NCBI RefSeq assembly: GCF_042652645.1
Contig: NZ_JBHSGU010000009.1
Span: forward strand, 124,001 to 188,000
Source: Glaciecola siphonariae
GTDB lineage: Bacteria > Pseudomonadota > Gammaproteobacteria > Enterobacterales > Alteromonadaceae
Direction: 5' to 3'
DNA length: 64,000 nt
The translations under genes and the position numbers were made by a program. Below the pieces are notes generated by a model. It was not told the origin of the DNA and made no database searches. It was given only the letters and a program-made list of their open reading frames with translations. Below are positions 8,174 to 16,947 of the stretch, piece after piece (positions within the stretch are counted from its first letter, which is position 1; the number at the start of each line of letters is the position of its first letter).

Positions 8174-9892
8174 ATGGAAATGAGACGTGGTCTTGATGTA
8201 CTTGTGGTTGATGATGATTTTGCAGACCGTAAAATCATCAAAAGAACGATTGCTGAAAATGCATTTAATGTAAATATTATTGAGGCCACCTCCGTTGCTG
8301 AAGCCCTAGAAAAACTTAAAGAGCAGAGTTTTGACGTAATATTGCTCGACTATAAGATGCCCAACGGCAACGGGATTGAGCTTGTTCACACCCTTCGCGC
8401 GCGCGCTGATTTAGGCAGCGTTGCTATCGTGATGATGAGTGCGTCAGACAGTGACGAACTAGCGGTAGCGTGTTTAGAGGCCGGCGCTCAAGATTTTATT
8501 CTTAAATCTGAATTACAAAAACTGAATCTGCAGCGAGCGATTGTGCATGCACACAAGCGTTTTGAGCTGGAGCATAAGCTGCATCAGAATTATTTAGATG
8601 TAAAGCATATTGCGGAAAAAGACCCGCTAACGGGCTTGTCTAATCGCCATCACTTTAACCAACTCCTCTCTGTGCTTATTCAAGACGACGGCAATACACG
8701 CGTAGATGTGGCATTAATTTTACTCGATTTAGATAATTTTAAATTTGTAAACGACTCCTTAGGTCACGATGCCGGTGACCGGCTGTTGATTGAATTCTCA
8801 ACGCGTATTAAAAATTTATTGCGTCGCCATGAAGGCTTTGCGCGCCTCGGAGGCGATGAATTTGCAATTATACTCACAGGTATCAAAACACCTGAACAGG
8901 TTGCTCAGGTGGCCAAACGCATTCATAACTCGCTACTAGGCGCGATTCATATTAACGAGAATGAACTGTCGTGCAATGCAAGCGTTGGCGCTGCTATGTT
9001 CCCCTTGCATGCAAAAGACAAAGAAAGCTTGGTTAAATTTGCCGATGTAGCCATGTATGCCGCCAAACGAGCCGGTAAAGGACAGATAAAAGTATACGAT
9101 GAGCGCATGCATAAAGAATTTAGCAGGCAGTACGATATACAAGTCGGTTTGAAAAAGCATTTAGACGATGCTGCCTTTGGAATGCACTTCCAGCCAGTGG
9201 TCGATTTACGAAATAGTCATCATATAGGGTATGAAGCACTCATTCGCTGGCCCGAAATGGTGGATAGTTTTCTACCCGATGAATTTATTCCGGTGGCAGA
9301 AAAAAATAACGATATTCATGCCATAGGTGAATGGGTGATTGATAAGGCCATTGCGCAAATTGCTATTTGGCAAAAAAGCGTTTCGGATGCGCAATTTATT
9401 GCTATTAATATTTCACCTGTTCAGCTACAAAGCGAAAAAGTAACGCAATTTATTATTGAGCGAGCAGAGTACTATCACGTCAAGCCAGAAACAATCGTGC
9501 TCGAAATTACCGAAACCGCTTTATTTGAGCAGCAATCTGCAATTAAACAGTCTATTGAAACCCTTTCAAGCTATGGTTTTAAAATATCCTTGGATGATTT
9601 TGGCGTGGGCTATTCATCTATTGCCCATTTAATTAATTACCCAATTAATATTGTAAAGCTCGATAAGTCCTTGTTTAAAATGGACGAGAGTGAAGAAAAA
9701 CGCCTAGCTATTTTTGAAGCCCTAGCCAATATGCTAAAGCGTTTGAATATGACGGTAGTGGCTGAGGGCATTGAAACCGAAGAGCATTTAAAGCTGTGTA
9801 AAAGCCTCAATATTGATCATGGTCAGGGCTTTTATTTTGCACCGCCCTCAGAGGCTGAGCATATAGAGTTAAAGCACTTACAAAGTGCCTAG
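8174..9892 (+). CDS. Response regulator with GGDEF and EAL domains
   Basis: 572 residues. An N-terminal receiver domain (LVVDDDFADRK; phospho-acceptor Asp59 in VILLDYKMPNGNG) is followed by GGDEF (DPLTGLSNRHHF, active-site RLGGDEFAIIL) and EAL (GYEALIRWP, ETALFEQ, SLDDFGVGYSS, VVAEGIETEEH). Both catalytic motifs look intact, so it could make or break c-di-GMP; the EAL metal ligands are present, favouring phosphodiesterase activity at least. The upstream histidine kinase ends 57 bp away and probably controls it by phosphorylation. A second in-frame ATG at 8180 is possible. Confidence 0.93.
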   Translation: MEMRRGLDVLVVDDDFADRKIIKRTIAENAFNVNIIEATSVAEALEKLKEQSFDVILLDYKMPNGNGIELVHTLRARADLGSVAIVMMSASDSDELAVACLEAGAQDFILKSELQKLNLQRAIVHAHKRFELEHKLHQNYLDVKHIAEKDPLTGLSNRHHFNQLLSVLIQDDGNTRVDVALILLDLDNFKFVNDSLGHDAGDRLLIEFSTRIKNLLRRHEGFARLGGDEFAIILTGIKTPEQVAQVAKRIHNSLLGAIHINENELSCNASVGAAMFPLHAKDKESLVKFADVAMYAAKRAGKGQIKVYDERMHKEFSRQYDIQVGLKKHLDDAAFGMHFQPVVDLRNSHHIGYEALIRWPEMVDSFLPDEFIPVAEKNNDIHAIGEWVIDKAIAQIAIWQKSVSDAQFIAINISPVQLQSEKVTQFIIERAEYYHVKPETIVLEITETALFEQQSAIKQSIETLSSYGFKISLDDFGVGYSSIAHLINYPINIVKLDKSLFKMDESEEKRLAIFEALANMLKRLNMTVVAEGIETEEHLKLCKSLNIDHGQGFYFAPPSEAEHIELKHLQSA

Positions 9893-9905
9893 TGCTTAGG
9901 TAATT

Positions 9906-10562
9906 TTATCCTCTCGTTAGCGCACTGATTCGCCTTTGTAGCTTGTCTTGCCATTCAGGTGCTAGTCCCTCGGTGGTAAGCGCAGCTTGCAGCTCCCCTT
10001 CACTAAAACTAATGCCCTCTGGTGGTTTGCTCATATGCATCAGGGTTTTAACTGATACGGGCTGTTCATTGCGATGGGTTAATTCAATACTGTCGCCTAC
10101 CTTTAAAACGCCGCTTTGCAATACTCTAAAATACCAACCCGTTATTCCATGCTCTAGTATAAATAGGTCGATTTTTTTCTGACCATAGCGCTGATTTATT
10201 TTTGAACATGGCGCTCGCGGCGAGCTAACTTGCACAACCACTTCACCCATCTGATAAATATCACCAATAAACACATTATCTTCATGCATGTGCGCCGCGC
10301 TTATATTCTCTCCTATAGAGCCAATGCTCATTAAATACGCTGTTTTAGGAAAGGCGTTTTGAAGTGCGATATAGCTAGCCTGCGCAAACTGATGAAGTGC
10401 CATTTGCGGCCCGCCATGCAGCTTTTTATTGCCCTGTTCATCTTCTGTTGCGCCATCTGATACAACATTTAGCGACTCATGAGCCGTTTTGATGATGCTG
10501 CTAGGAGATTTACGTGGGCCAAAAGGCTGCGGTTTACCGGCAAAAAGCGCGCTAATGTTCAT
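9906..10562 (-). CDS. MOSC domain protein (YiiM-like)
   Basis: About 218 residues counted from MNISALFAGKPQPFGPRKS, the segment where relatives normally start. The frame extends to ATG 10598 through repeated MNALN units. MOSC features are visible: EDEQGNKKLHGGPQMALHQF, SIGENISA and SSPRAPCSKINQRYG with a conserved cysteine. MOSC proteins handle molybdenum-cofactor sulfur or, in YiiM, help reduce N-hydroxylated compounds. It is convergent with the response regulator (13 bp between stops). The true start is uncertain because of the repeats upstream. Confidence 0.88.
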   Translation of the reverse strand: MNISALFAGKPQPFGPRKSPSSIIKTAHESLNVVSDGATEDEQGNKKLHGGPQMALHQFAQASYIALQNAFPKTAYLMSIGSIGENISAAHMHEDNVFIGDIYQMGEVVVQVSSPRAPCSKINQRYGQKKIDLFILEHGITGWYFRVLQSGVLKVGDSIELTHRNEQPVSVKTLMHMSKPPEGISFSEGELQAALTTEGLAPEWQDKLQRRISALTRG

Positions 10563-10600
10563 GTTCAATGCGTTCATATTTAATGCGTTCATATTCAATG
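10560..10600 (-). repeat. 15-bp repeat carrying several candidate start codons of the MOSC gene
   Basis: On the minus strand the unit ATGAACGCATTRAAY occurs in tandem just before the MOSC core, with a partial further copy, giving four closely spaced in-frame ATG codons (at 10598, 10592, 10577 and 10562). None has a clear ribosome site. Confidence 0.7.
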
Positions 10601-11013
10601 TCTAGCGAAGCAAAAGAAACAGTCTACTGCTAGGTGATGCCCTACACAATTGCAAAAGACGATGTTGTAGCAATGTTTTTTGACAATAATGACTGGCAAT
10701 CAATTTTGCTTGGATGATTCATTTTAACGACGCTGCCAAAAAAATTATGGGTATTTGCATATTAGGGTAGGAAACAGCAATTTTAGCTACCGTGGCAAGG
10801 TGCCTGTATTGCGCAAAGGCCGGTTGGATTTTTCAGAGAATTAAATCACATTTAAAATTCAGGTTTGTTCGCATTGCGGACTCTCAGGCTTTCTGAAAAA
10901 CCAAAAAAAACATTGTTGAAATTTGGTCCGGATTAGACAAGTAGCCCCCGTTTGTCATTGTAGATTCAGTCACCAAACTGCTAATAACTGACATGTAAAA
11001 GTCGCTTTTTTGC
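10601..11013. other. Long non-coding stretch before the hydrolase gene
   Basis: About 410 bp between the divergent MOSC and hydrolase genes. I see no coding frame with recognisable protein and no strong hairpin; base composition is AT-rich. Confidence 0.5.
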
Positions 11014-11043
11014 TTGACTATCTTTTAAATTTTTCACTAGTAT
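11014..11043 (+). promoter_or_regulatory. Sigma-70-like promoter for the alpha/beta hydrolase
   Basis: TTGACT at 11014-11019 and TAGTAT at 11038-11043 are separated by 18 bp and lie about 66 bp before the ATG. Confidence 0.5.
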
Positions 11044-11109
11044 CATTACACAAGTAACACGTTTAAATAAGTAACTCGTTCGATTTTAATAACACTAAAT
11101 GGACTTTTC

Positions 11110-12213
11110 ATGTTTCGACTTACGCTGGTACTTTTTCTCAAGCTAACCACTCTGAACCTTTCTGCGGGTCAGAACATTCTCGTCAATGGAAAAAATTTAG
11201 AATTCGAAGTCAAAGGTAGGGGCGATATAGCTGTTTTATTTGATGCTGGAGCGCTGACCGGAATGGCAGGGTGGAATGCTTTATGGAATGATTTACCCTC
11301 TGATATAACAGCTTACAGGTTTTCCCGTTTAGGAGAAGGTAATTCGGATGCATGCGTAGGTCAACGCTCTAGTGAAGAGCACGTTCACGAAGTTAAATCA
11401 ATTGTTGATGCGGCTCAAATAAAAAAACCATTTATTTACGTTGGTCACTCTCTAGGCGGTGCGACTGCAAGAAATTATGCGCATTCTTTTCCCAATGAAG
11501 TTCTAGGCATGCTTCTCGTTGACCCAGAAAATCCTCGTGATATAGAAATTATAAAGGAAATAGACCCACTTAACGGTCCTCTTGAAATTGAGCATATTAA
11601 GAATCAAGACTACAAAGATAGTGATGGACGCTGGTGCTTTTTAGATGCGATTTGGAAAAAAGAAGCGGCAAACGACTTTGATGATATTGGCAATATTCCC
11701 GTGACTTTAATAGCTACAACCATGACATTTGATAATCCAACGACTATTTTCAATAGCGATATAGGCAGAAAACGTTGGGGAGACGTACAGAAAGAATGGG
11801 TCAGTACTTTTCCGCAAGGGCAGTTTGTTGCAACAAATAAAAGCGGCCATTATATTCAGCAAAATGAGCCGGATTTAGTGTTAAGTGAATTAAAAAAGCT
11901 GTTGGAACGAGTCCAAAGCAGTTCTGGTAAGTATGTGATTCAAGGTAAGTGGCATCACGCCACTAAGCCAGTAGTTATAGAATTTGACATGGATAAAAAT
12001 GAAGCGTTTGTGTTTAGTTACGACGGTGCAAGCTCTGAAGGACTAAATATCTTAAAAAACATAAAACAAGTCCCAAGTGAGAGTAATCAATGGCAAGCTG
12101 ACATGTATGATGGTTATCAAGATAAATATGTAACTGTTAATCTAGTGAATCATAAAAATGAACTTTCGATATTTACAAAAGATGAGCAAGAAGTTCTGAG
12201 ACTCAGTCGTTAA
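11110..12213 (+). CDS. Secreted alpha/beta hydrolase with an extra C-terminal domain
   Basis: 367 residues. A short hydrophobic N terminus (residues 1-19, ending LNLSAG) looks like a signal peptide. The hydrolase fold is shown by the nucleophile elbow in YVGHSLGGATARNYA (Ser about residue 117), a possible acid residue after LLVDPENP, and the late histidine in NKSGHYIQQNEPDLV (about 247). Residues from about 275 to the end form a separate beta-rich segment I do not recognise. The substrate is unknown. It stands alone at the edge of an accessory segment and is more AT-rich than its core neighbours, consistent with transfer. Confidence 0.8.
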   Translation: MFRLTLVLFLKLTTLNLSAGQNILVNGKNLEFEVKGRGDIAVLFDAGALTGMAGWNALWNDLPSDITAYRFSRLGEGNSDACVGQRSSEEHVHEVKSIVDAAQIKKPFIYVGHSLGGATARNYAHSFPNEVLGMLLVDPENPRDIEIIKEIDPLNGPLEIEHIKNQDYKDSDGRWCFLDAIWKKEAANDFDDIGNIPVTLIATTMTFDNPTTIFNSDIGRKRWGDVQKEWVSTFPQGQFVATNKSGHYIQQNEPDLVLSELKKLLERVQSSSGKYVIQGKWHHATKPVVIEFDMDKNEAFVFSYDGASSEGLNILKNIKQVPSESNQWQADMYDGYQDKYVTVNLVNHKNELSIFTKDEQEVLRLSR

Positions 12214-12269
12214 AAATTGTGAATATATTCGAAACTTAAAATATGATTTTTCATCATAGGCTCAAACCA

Positions 12270-12517
12270 AGGGGTCAGGTTCTTTGAAACCAACCTTTCT
12301 GCTGTATGGAAGAAAGTCGTTTTTCGATTATTTCCACGTTAAGCAACATGGATAAATATGTTGCGAACAATAATTCTAAAGTGGCGTGAAAATTGATTTT
12401 CAATTTAAAAACAAACGTTTAAACATCTTATTGTTAATCGCCAAGCCACATTTTCTATTTGGCAGCAAATCAACGCGAGCTAAAAATCAAAATACCTTTT
12501 CAAGGAACCTGACCCCT
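12270..12517 (+). mobile_element. MITE-like element, copy 1 (248 bp)
   Basis: The ends form inverted repeats: AGGGGTCAGGTTCTTTGAA at the left and, read on the other strand, AGGGGTCAGGTTCCTTGAA at the right, with one mismatch. The interior has no transposase. An almost identical 248-bp copy lies at 14867-15114; I count only a few differences. The GGGGTCAGGTTC terminus resembles repeats associated with REP-type tyrosine transposases in gammaproteobacteria (from memory). Similarity between copies extends a few bases beyond both ends (AAACCA and AGAATCCG). Confidence 0.8.
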
Positions 12518-12524
12518 AGAATCC

Positions 12525-12800
12525 GTAGAGCGCACTGATGCAGGCACATATGTTCATGTTGATGAGGATGGTGATGGCATTGCTACTGCACAAAAAGCAA
12601 AGGTGACAGCGCCGTTTTATCGTTCAGATGAAGGCCGCAATTGAGACGAGGGCGGCACAGGCTTGGGTCTTGCCATCGTTGAACGAATACAACAATGGCA
12701 TGGTGGTGACATATTTGTGGGCGACTCAGCTTTAGGAGGCGCTCGCTTTAGTATGTTCTTCAAGGCAGATTTTTCCGCTGCCCGCTCCACCAATATCTAA
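12525..12800 (+). pseudogene. Sensor histidine kinase remnant (HATPase C-terminal end)
   Basis: Translated from 12525 this gives the end of a kinase ATPase domain: VHVDEDGDGI (G1 box), APFYRSDEGRN, then an in-frame TGA at 12642-12644, then GGTGLGLAIVERIQQWHGG (G2 box), ending at TAA 12798-12800. The 5' part is missing at the border with MITE copy 1. The internal stop and truncation show it is dead. Confidence 0.8.
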
Positions 12801-12855
12801 TATCGCGAAGCCTAAAGCACATAGCATAGTCGAGTAGGTTTCTCTTTAGATAGCG

Positions 12856-14625
12856 CTAACTTTTGTTGTCCATATATGCAGATAGGCTGTCTACATGTTC
12901 TTTGGTTTCGCCAATCAACGAGGTGATTTCATGCGCAGAGTCGGTGGTGCTGCCAGCAAGGGTTCTGACTTCATCTGCTACCACAGCAAATCCACGTCCA
13001 GCCTCACCTGCGCGCGCAGATTCAATCGCGGCGTTTAAAGCAAGCAGATTCGTTTGATCCGAGATACCGTTAATGGTCTGAATGATGCTGCTAATTCTGT
13101 CTAGCACCTGCGACATCGCCCCATGCGTTTTCGCAATAACCGCATAACGCTCTGAAACATCAGTCCCGTACATCAGAATTTTGACCAATTCCCCTTCAAT
13201 ATTATGCACAGTAGAAAACGTAGCAGAAAGTCTAAGGTTTGAGCCATTTGCCAAGTGTTCTATCGTTAAATCAGCTTTTAGCGAGCCCGTTCGAATTAAG
13301 TTTTCCCAGTCATCGGCAGTAATTAAGTTTTTGATATTTATGTCTTTGCTTAGCGCATTTGCATCGGGTGAAAATCCTAGTATTTCCTTGGCAAGATTAT
13401 TGACATGCTCGACCGTACCCAAAGGTGAGCATTCAATGACGATATTGCTTTGTGCTATGGCCGACAAGCGAATGTCGTTTTCCAGACTTTTTCGTTTTGT
13501 AGAGTCAATATTGCTTTGAATAGAAATAAACTTATCTAACTTCCCTTTGCTATCAAAGACTGGGTTTATCGCCAGACTGATCCAGTATGAAGTACCATCT
13601 TTTGCGTAATTAAGAATTTCTTCATAAAAAGGCTGCCTTTTAGCAATGTTATCTCTTATTTGTCGTACGGTTTCTTGGTCCGTATGCTCGCCCTGCAATA
13701 GACTCCCCGGCTTCTTTCCTAGCGCTTCGTCAAACGAATACCCGCTCAACTCAATAAAGCCCGGATTAACATATTCAATTAGTCCCTCAGCATTAGTAAT
13801 AATCACAGAGTTGTCGGTTTCATTTGCTACCAAGGAAAGAATTTCGAACTGCTTTTCTTGCTTCACGCGTTCAGTAATGTCGGTCGCAAATTTCACGACT
13901 TTTATGACATTACCCGATAAGTCTCTAATAGGATTGTACGTGGCTTCAATCCATACTTCTTCGTTACTTTTTCCAAAACGCTTGTAGCGCGCGGCTTGAT
14001 ACTTCCCGTGACGAAGATTCTCCCAAAATTGTTGGTATTCACTGCTTGATTGCTCGGCGCTATCAACAAACATAGAATGATGCTTCCCTTCAATATCGCT
14101 TAACGCATAGCCCATAACGTTAAGGAAGTTTTCGTTTGCTGAAATAATATGCCCGTCTGGCAAGAATTCTATTATTGCTTGCGATTTTGAAATCGCCGAT
14201 ATTTTGCCCTCAAAATCGATCGTTTTCAGTTTGCTGCTGGTTATATCGGAAGCAAACTTAATGACTTTGATGACATTCCCGTTTTTATCTGTGATGGGGT
14301 TGTAGGTTGCCTGAAGCCAAATTATTTCTTGATTTTTTTTAATACGCTTAAATTCAGCCTGTTTAAACTGTCCATTATTGAGCTGTTGCCAGAACTGACT
14401 ATATTCAGGGCTGTCGCGCTCCGAGCGCTCCACAAACATGCTATGGTGTTTTTCAATAATTTCAGTGCTTGAATAGCCCATCGTTTCGAGAAAATTCTTA
14501 TTCGCAGAAAGGATGGTACCATCTGGACGGAATTCAATAATGGCTTGCGATTTATCAAGCGCTTCAATAATTCCCGCAATGGTTTGGGAATCAAAAGTTG
14601 ATTTGTTTTTTCGTAGACTAAACAT
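12856..14625 (-). CDS. Soluble multi-PAS methyl-accepting chemotaxis transducer
   Basis: 589 residues with four PAS units in tandem (about 12-130, 135-255, 256-375, 380-490), then a short MCP signalling tip (TNLLALNAAIESARAGEAGRGFAVVADEVRTLA). The first two PAS units are near duplicates, each with KSQAIIEF, PDG, SAN, NFL, MGY and KHHSMFV. There is no membrane segment and no HAMP domain, and the signalling coiled coil is much shorter than in standard receptors, ending about 45 residues after the tip. This resembles BdlA/Aer-like soluble sensors that probably detect redox or oxygen through haem or flavin; the cofactor is inference. It lies alone between the two MITE copies. Confidence 0.85.
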   Translation of the reverse strand: MFSLRKNKSTFDSQTIAGIIEALDKSQAIIEFRPDGTILSANKNFLETMGYSSTEIIEKHHSMFVERSERDSPEYSQFWQQLNNGQFKQAEFKRIKKNQEIIWLQATYNPITDKNGNVIKVIKFASDITSSKLKTIDFEGKISAISKSQAIIEFLPDGHIISANENFLNVMGYALSDIEGKHHSMFVDSAEQSSSEYQQFWENLRHGKYQAARYKRFGKSNEEVWIEATYNPIRDLSGNVIKVVKFATDITERVKQEKQFEILSLVANETDNSVIITNAEGLIEYVNPGFIELSGYSFDEALGKKPGSLLQGEHTDQETVRQIRDNIAKRQPFYEEILNYAKDGTSYWISLAINPVFDSKGKLDKFISIQSNIDSTKRKSLENDIRLSAIAQSNIVIECSPLGTVEHVNNLAKEILGFSPDANALSKDINIKNLITADDWENLIRTGSLKADLTIEHLANGSNLRLSATFSTVHNIEGELVKILMYGTDVSERYAVIAKTHGAMSQVLDRISSIIQTINGISDQTNLLALNAAIESARAGEAGRGFAVVADEVRTLAGSTTDSAHEITSLIGETKEHVDSLSAYMDNKS

Positions 14626-14866
14626 GCTTATTCGTAGATCCCATATGGATTGAGCGTCTTAAAAAAAATTGTTGGTTAGTGGTGTGAACAAACAATCTTT
14701 CTTATTCACGCCCGCATGTCATATCGGCTGAAAAAAGCAGAACATTAAAGTTAAGATTCTATTTCGCTATAATATTTATGACCGTGCATTAGTCGCATTT
14801 CATTTTATACGGCAGCTTATACGCTACAATGCAGCTTTTGATAGTTCGGTTATTTACTTTAAACCA

Positions 14867-15114
14867 AGGGGTCAGGTTCTTTGAAACCAACCTTTCTGAT
14901 GTATGGAAGAAAGTCGTTTTTCGATTATTTCCACGTTAATCAACATGGATAAATATGTTGCGAACAATAATTCTAAAGTGGCGTGAAAATTGATTTTCAA
15001 TTTAAAAACAAACGTTTAAACATCTTATTGTTAATCGCCAAGCCACATTTTCTATTTGGCAGCAAACCAGCGCGAGCTAAAAATCAAAATACCTTTTCAA
15101 GGAACCTGACCCCT
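14867..15114 (+). mobile_element. MITE-like element, copy 2 (248 bp)
   Basis: Same length, same orientation and nearly the same sequence as the element at 12270-12517, with the same imperfect inverted ends (GGGGTCAGGTTC / GAACCTGACCCC). It directly abuts the truncated Rhs core at 15115 and contributes a GTG (14983) from which an uninterrupted frame runs into the Rhs tip. With copy 1 it brackets the chemotaxis transducer as direct repeats 2.6 kb apart. Confidence 0.8.
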
Positions 15115-15654
15115 AGAATCCGCTATGATCCAGTGATTGGGCGGTTTTATTCGAATGATCCGGTTGGGGCGTTGTGTCATGGGCAACGAGAAGAATACGT
15201 TAAAGGATTTAACCGATACGCTTACACTTATAACAACCCATACAAATATACTGACCCTGATGGCAAGCTTCCTCGAATTGATATAGCGGCTAGGAATCGT
15301 TTGGATAGAGTAAATTCTGGAGAAATTACGCCGCAGCAGGCTGTAAATGAACAAACTGAAATTGCACAAACTACAGTGAAGGGAGTGCTTGAAGTTGCAT
15401 CATATGTACCCGGACCCACTGGGTTAGTTGCAACAGGTGTTCAAATAGCTGCGGAAGCTGCCGATGGTGATGTTCCGGTATCTAGTGGCTCTTCAGCTAT
15501 ATTGTCTGAAACAACAGGTCAGCTTGGGAATGCGATAGATAAAGTTGAATCTAAAACTCCGGGTGGTTTCAAAGCAAAAGTGCTTACCTACGTTGCCGAG
15601 CAAGCCGTTGGCTTAGGTGTGGAAAACCTTCGGAAAACGCTGACAATATCGTAA
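14983..15654 (+). CDS. Orphan Rhs C-terminal tip fused in frame to MITE sequence
   Basis: Residues from about 45 on match the end of an Rhs core: RYDPVIGRFYSNDPVG, FNRYAYTYNNPYKYTDPDGK. Everything upstream of the core is missing, replaced by MITE copy 2, which supplies residues 1-44. The variable tip after DPDGK (about 130 residues) is rich in Ala, Gly and Val (PGPTGLVATGVQIAAEAADG) with no nuclease motif I recognise; a membrane-active toxin is possible. No secretion signal remains, so it is probably a silent tip kept for recombination. Whether the GTG at 14983 is used is unknown. Confidence 0.6.
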   Translation: MKIDFQFKNKRLNILLLIAKPHFLFGSKPARAKNQNTFSRNLTPRIRYDPVIGRFYSNDPVGALCHGQREEYVKGFNRYAYTYNNPYKYTDPDGKLPRIDIAARNRLDRVNSGEITPQQAVNEQTEIAQTTVKGVLEVASYVPGPTGLVATGVQIAAEAADGDVPVSSGSSAILSETTGQLGNAIDKVESKTPGGFKAKVLTYVAEQAVGLGVENLRKTLTIS

Positions 15655-15675
15655 ATCAAAGAACAGAAGAAGAAA

Positions 15676-15909
15676 TTGAAAACAAATAAAGCAAATAACA
15701 GTAAGTTGATGCAGGGCTGTATTTTCATTATTGCGGCTATAGCCCTCTTTCTATATTCGTTTGGAAGTTTCTTCTTCGAGGGCATTGAACCTGTGAGCTT
15801 TTCAAGCGGCAAATATGGTTCTGTAATAGGTATCTTTATTTCATGTATTCTCCTTCTTGTTCTTGGGATTAATGAGTTGATAAAGTTTTTTAAAAGTACA
15901 AAAAAATGA
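15676..15909 (+). CDS. Small two-helix membrane protein, candidate immunity protein
   Basis: 77 residues from TTG 15676, or 66 from ATG 15709. Two hydrophobic helices (about 14-33 and 48-67) are separated by a short polar loop; the C terminus is basic (KFFKSTKK). I do not recognise a family. It begins 21 bp after the orphan Rhs tip, the usual position for the cognate immunity gene, and its stop overlaps the next start (ATGA). A membrane location would fit a tip toxin that acts on membranes. Function is inferred from position only. Confidence 0.55.
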   Translation: MKTNKANNSKLMQGCIFIIAAIALFLYSFGSFFFEGIEPVSFSSGKYGSVIGIFISCILLLVLGINELIKFFKSTKK

Positions 15910-16370
15910 GAGCGGGTTTTCTGAAGGTATTATTAGCAATTCTTCTTTTTTTTAGTTATCAAAATGTATTTGCAAAGATAACAATTGAAGGGAGTTGGGA
16001 ATGTGACTATGGGTATTCATATGAGGCATATGAGCTATCTCAAAACTTGCGTTTGGATTTTGACGGCGCAGCCAATCTATACTCAATCAGAGGCGTTGTG
16101 ACTATTTCACCTTCAGACTCAAATAAGTCTTCATTACATTATGATTCACTGGTTAGATACTCTTTAGTTGATAAAAAGATGCATTCGGAGACGGTTGAAT
16201 TCAAGGTTGAACGCATGGAAGATCCAAACGGTTTCTTTGATCAAGCGACTATTGATGCGATGTCGAACATGTCGTCAAATTCAGCCATTGAATTCACAGC
16301 ATCAGGAGGTTTGTCTTTTCAATATGAAGACGGATTGTTGTTTGAATGTAGGAGGCCCATAGCAAAATAA
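15906..16370 (+). CDS. Secreted protein of unknown function in the orphan Rhs tip cassette
   Basis: 154 residues. A signal peptide (KVLLAILLFFSYQNVFAK, cleavage about residue 23) is followed by a beta-rich domain opening with GSWECDYGYSYEAY and ending GLLFECRRPIAK; the two cysteines could form a disulphide. No family recognised. The start overlaps the preceding small membrane protein gene by four bases (ATGA), so the two are translated together. It could be a periplasmic immunity component or unrelated cargo. A terminator follows. Confidence 0.65.
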   Translation: MRAGFLKVLLAILLFFSYQNVFAKITIEGSWECDYGYSYEAYELSQNLRLDFDGAANLYSIRGVVTISPSDSNKSSLHYDSLVRYSLVDKKMHSETVEFKVERMEDPNGFFDQATIDAMSNMSSNSAIEFTASGGLSFQYEDGLLFECRRPIAK

Positions 16371-16396
16371 GAAGCCTTAGAGTGTTTTTTAAACTG

Positions 16397-16422
16397 AAGC
16401 CTCGCACTCGCGAGGCTTTTTC
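16397..16422 (+). terminator. Rho-independent terminator of the orphan tip cassette
   Basis: Stem AAGCCTCGC (16397-16405) and GCGAGGCTT (16410-16418) with a four-base loop, followed by T residues. Confidence 0.85.
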
Positions 16423-16472
16423 ACACGAAGCGTAGATGTCTTATTATAAAATGCGACTATGCAGGTTTACCT

Positions 16473-16947
16473 GCGTTCGATATAACTATCACTATTGTTG
16501 CCAACGGTATGCTCAAGCAAATGACGTATGGCAATGGCCATGTGTTTAGCCAAACCCTAAACGATAGTCAATTGCCCCTTCGCCTGCTTACCTTAAAAAG
16601 GCAGTATTAAACCACTGGATTTAACCTACACTTACGACAAGCCTCACTTAGTCACGCGCATAGAAGATGCCAGTCCAAGCAATCACGATATAAGTATGAC
16701 TTACGATGCACTTGAGCAAATTGCCACCGCTTCTGGCTCGTGGGGCACCGGCAGCTTTAGCTTTGACAGCTTGGGCAATGTGCGCTCAAAACGAATAGGC
16801 GGCCGCACCATTACGGTAAATTACAATGCTAAAAACCAAGTTAGCAGCGCAAACGATATTGGCGCTATTGCTGGTAGTACAGCGCCAAGCACAGTATGCC
16901 ACTACATTTACAACCAACTGATGATTCTGGCTACTCACGTACTTTAA
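16473..16947 (+). pseudogene. Rhs/YD-repeat fragment, frameshifted
   Basis: Two frames together give YD-repeat protein sequence: first NGMLKQMTYGNGHVFSQTLN up to about 16600, then, after a frame change, LDLTYTYDKPHLVTRIEDAS and MTYDALEQIATASGSW through FDSLGNVRSKRIGGRTITVNYN, ending at TAA 16945-16947. Both the N-terminal and tip parts of an Rhs protein are absent. It is a decayed piece of a second Rhs gene, not a translated product. Confidence 0.75.

Noticed and set aside
10601..11013. Small RNA or riboswitch in the MOSC-hydrolase gap
   Set aside because: No stable hairpin, terminator or recognised aptamer pattern was seen.
12388..12540. Protein-coding gene inside MITE copy 1
   Set aside because: The same short frame as in copy 2 is open, but it resembles nothing known and ends in unrelated sequence just past the element.
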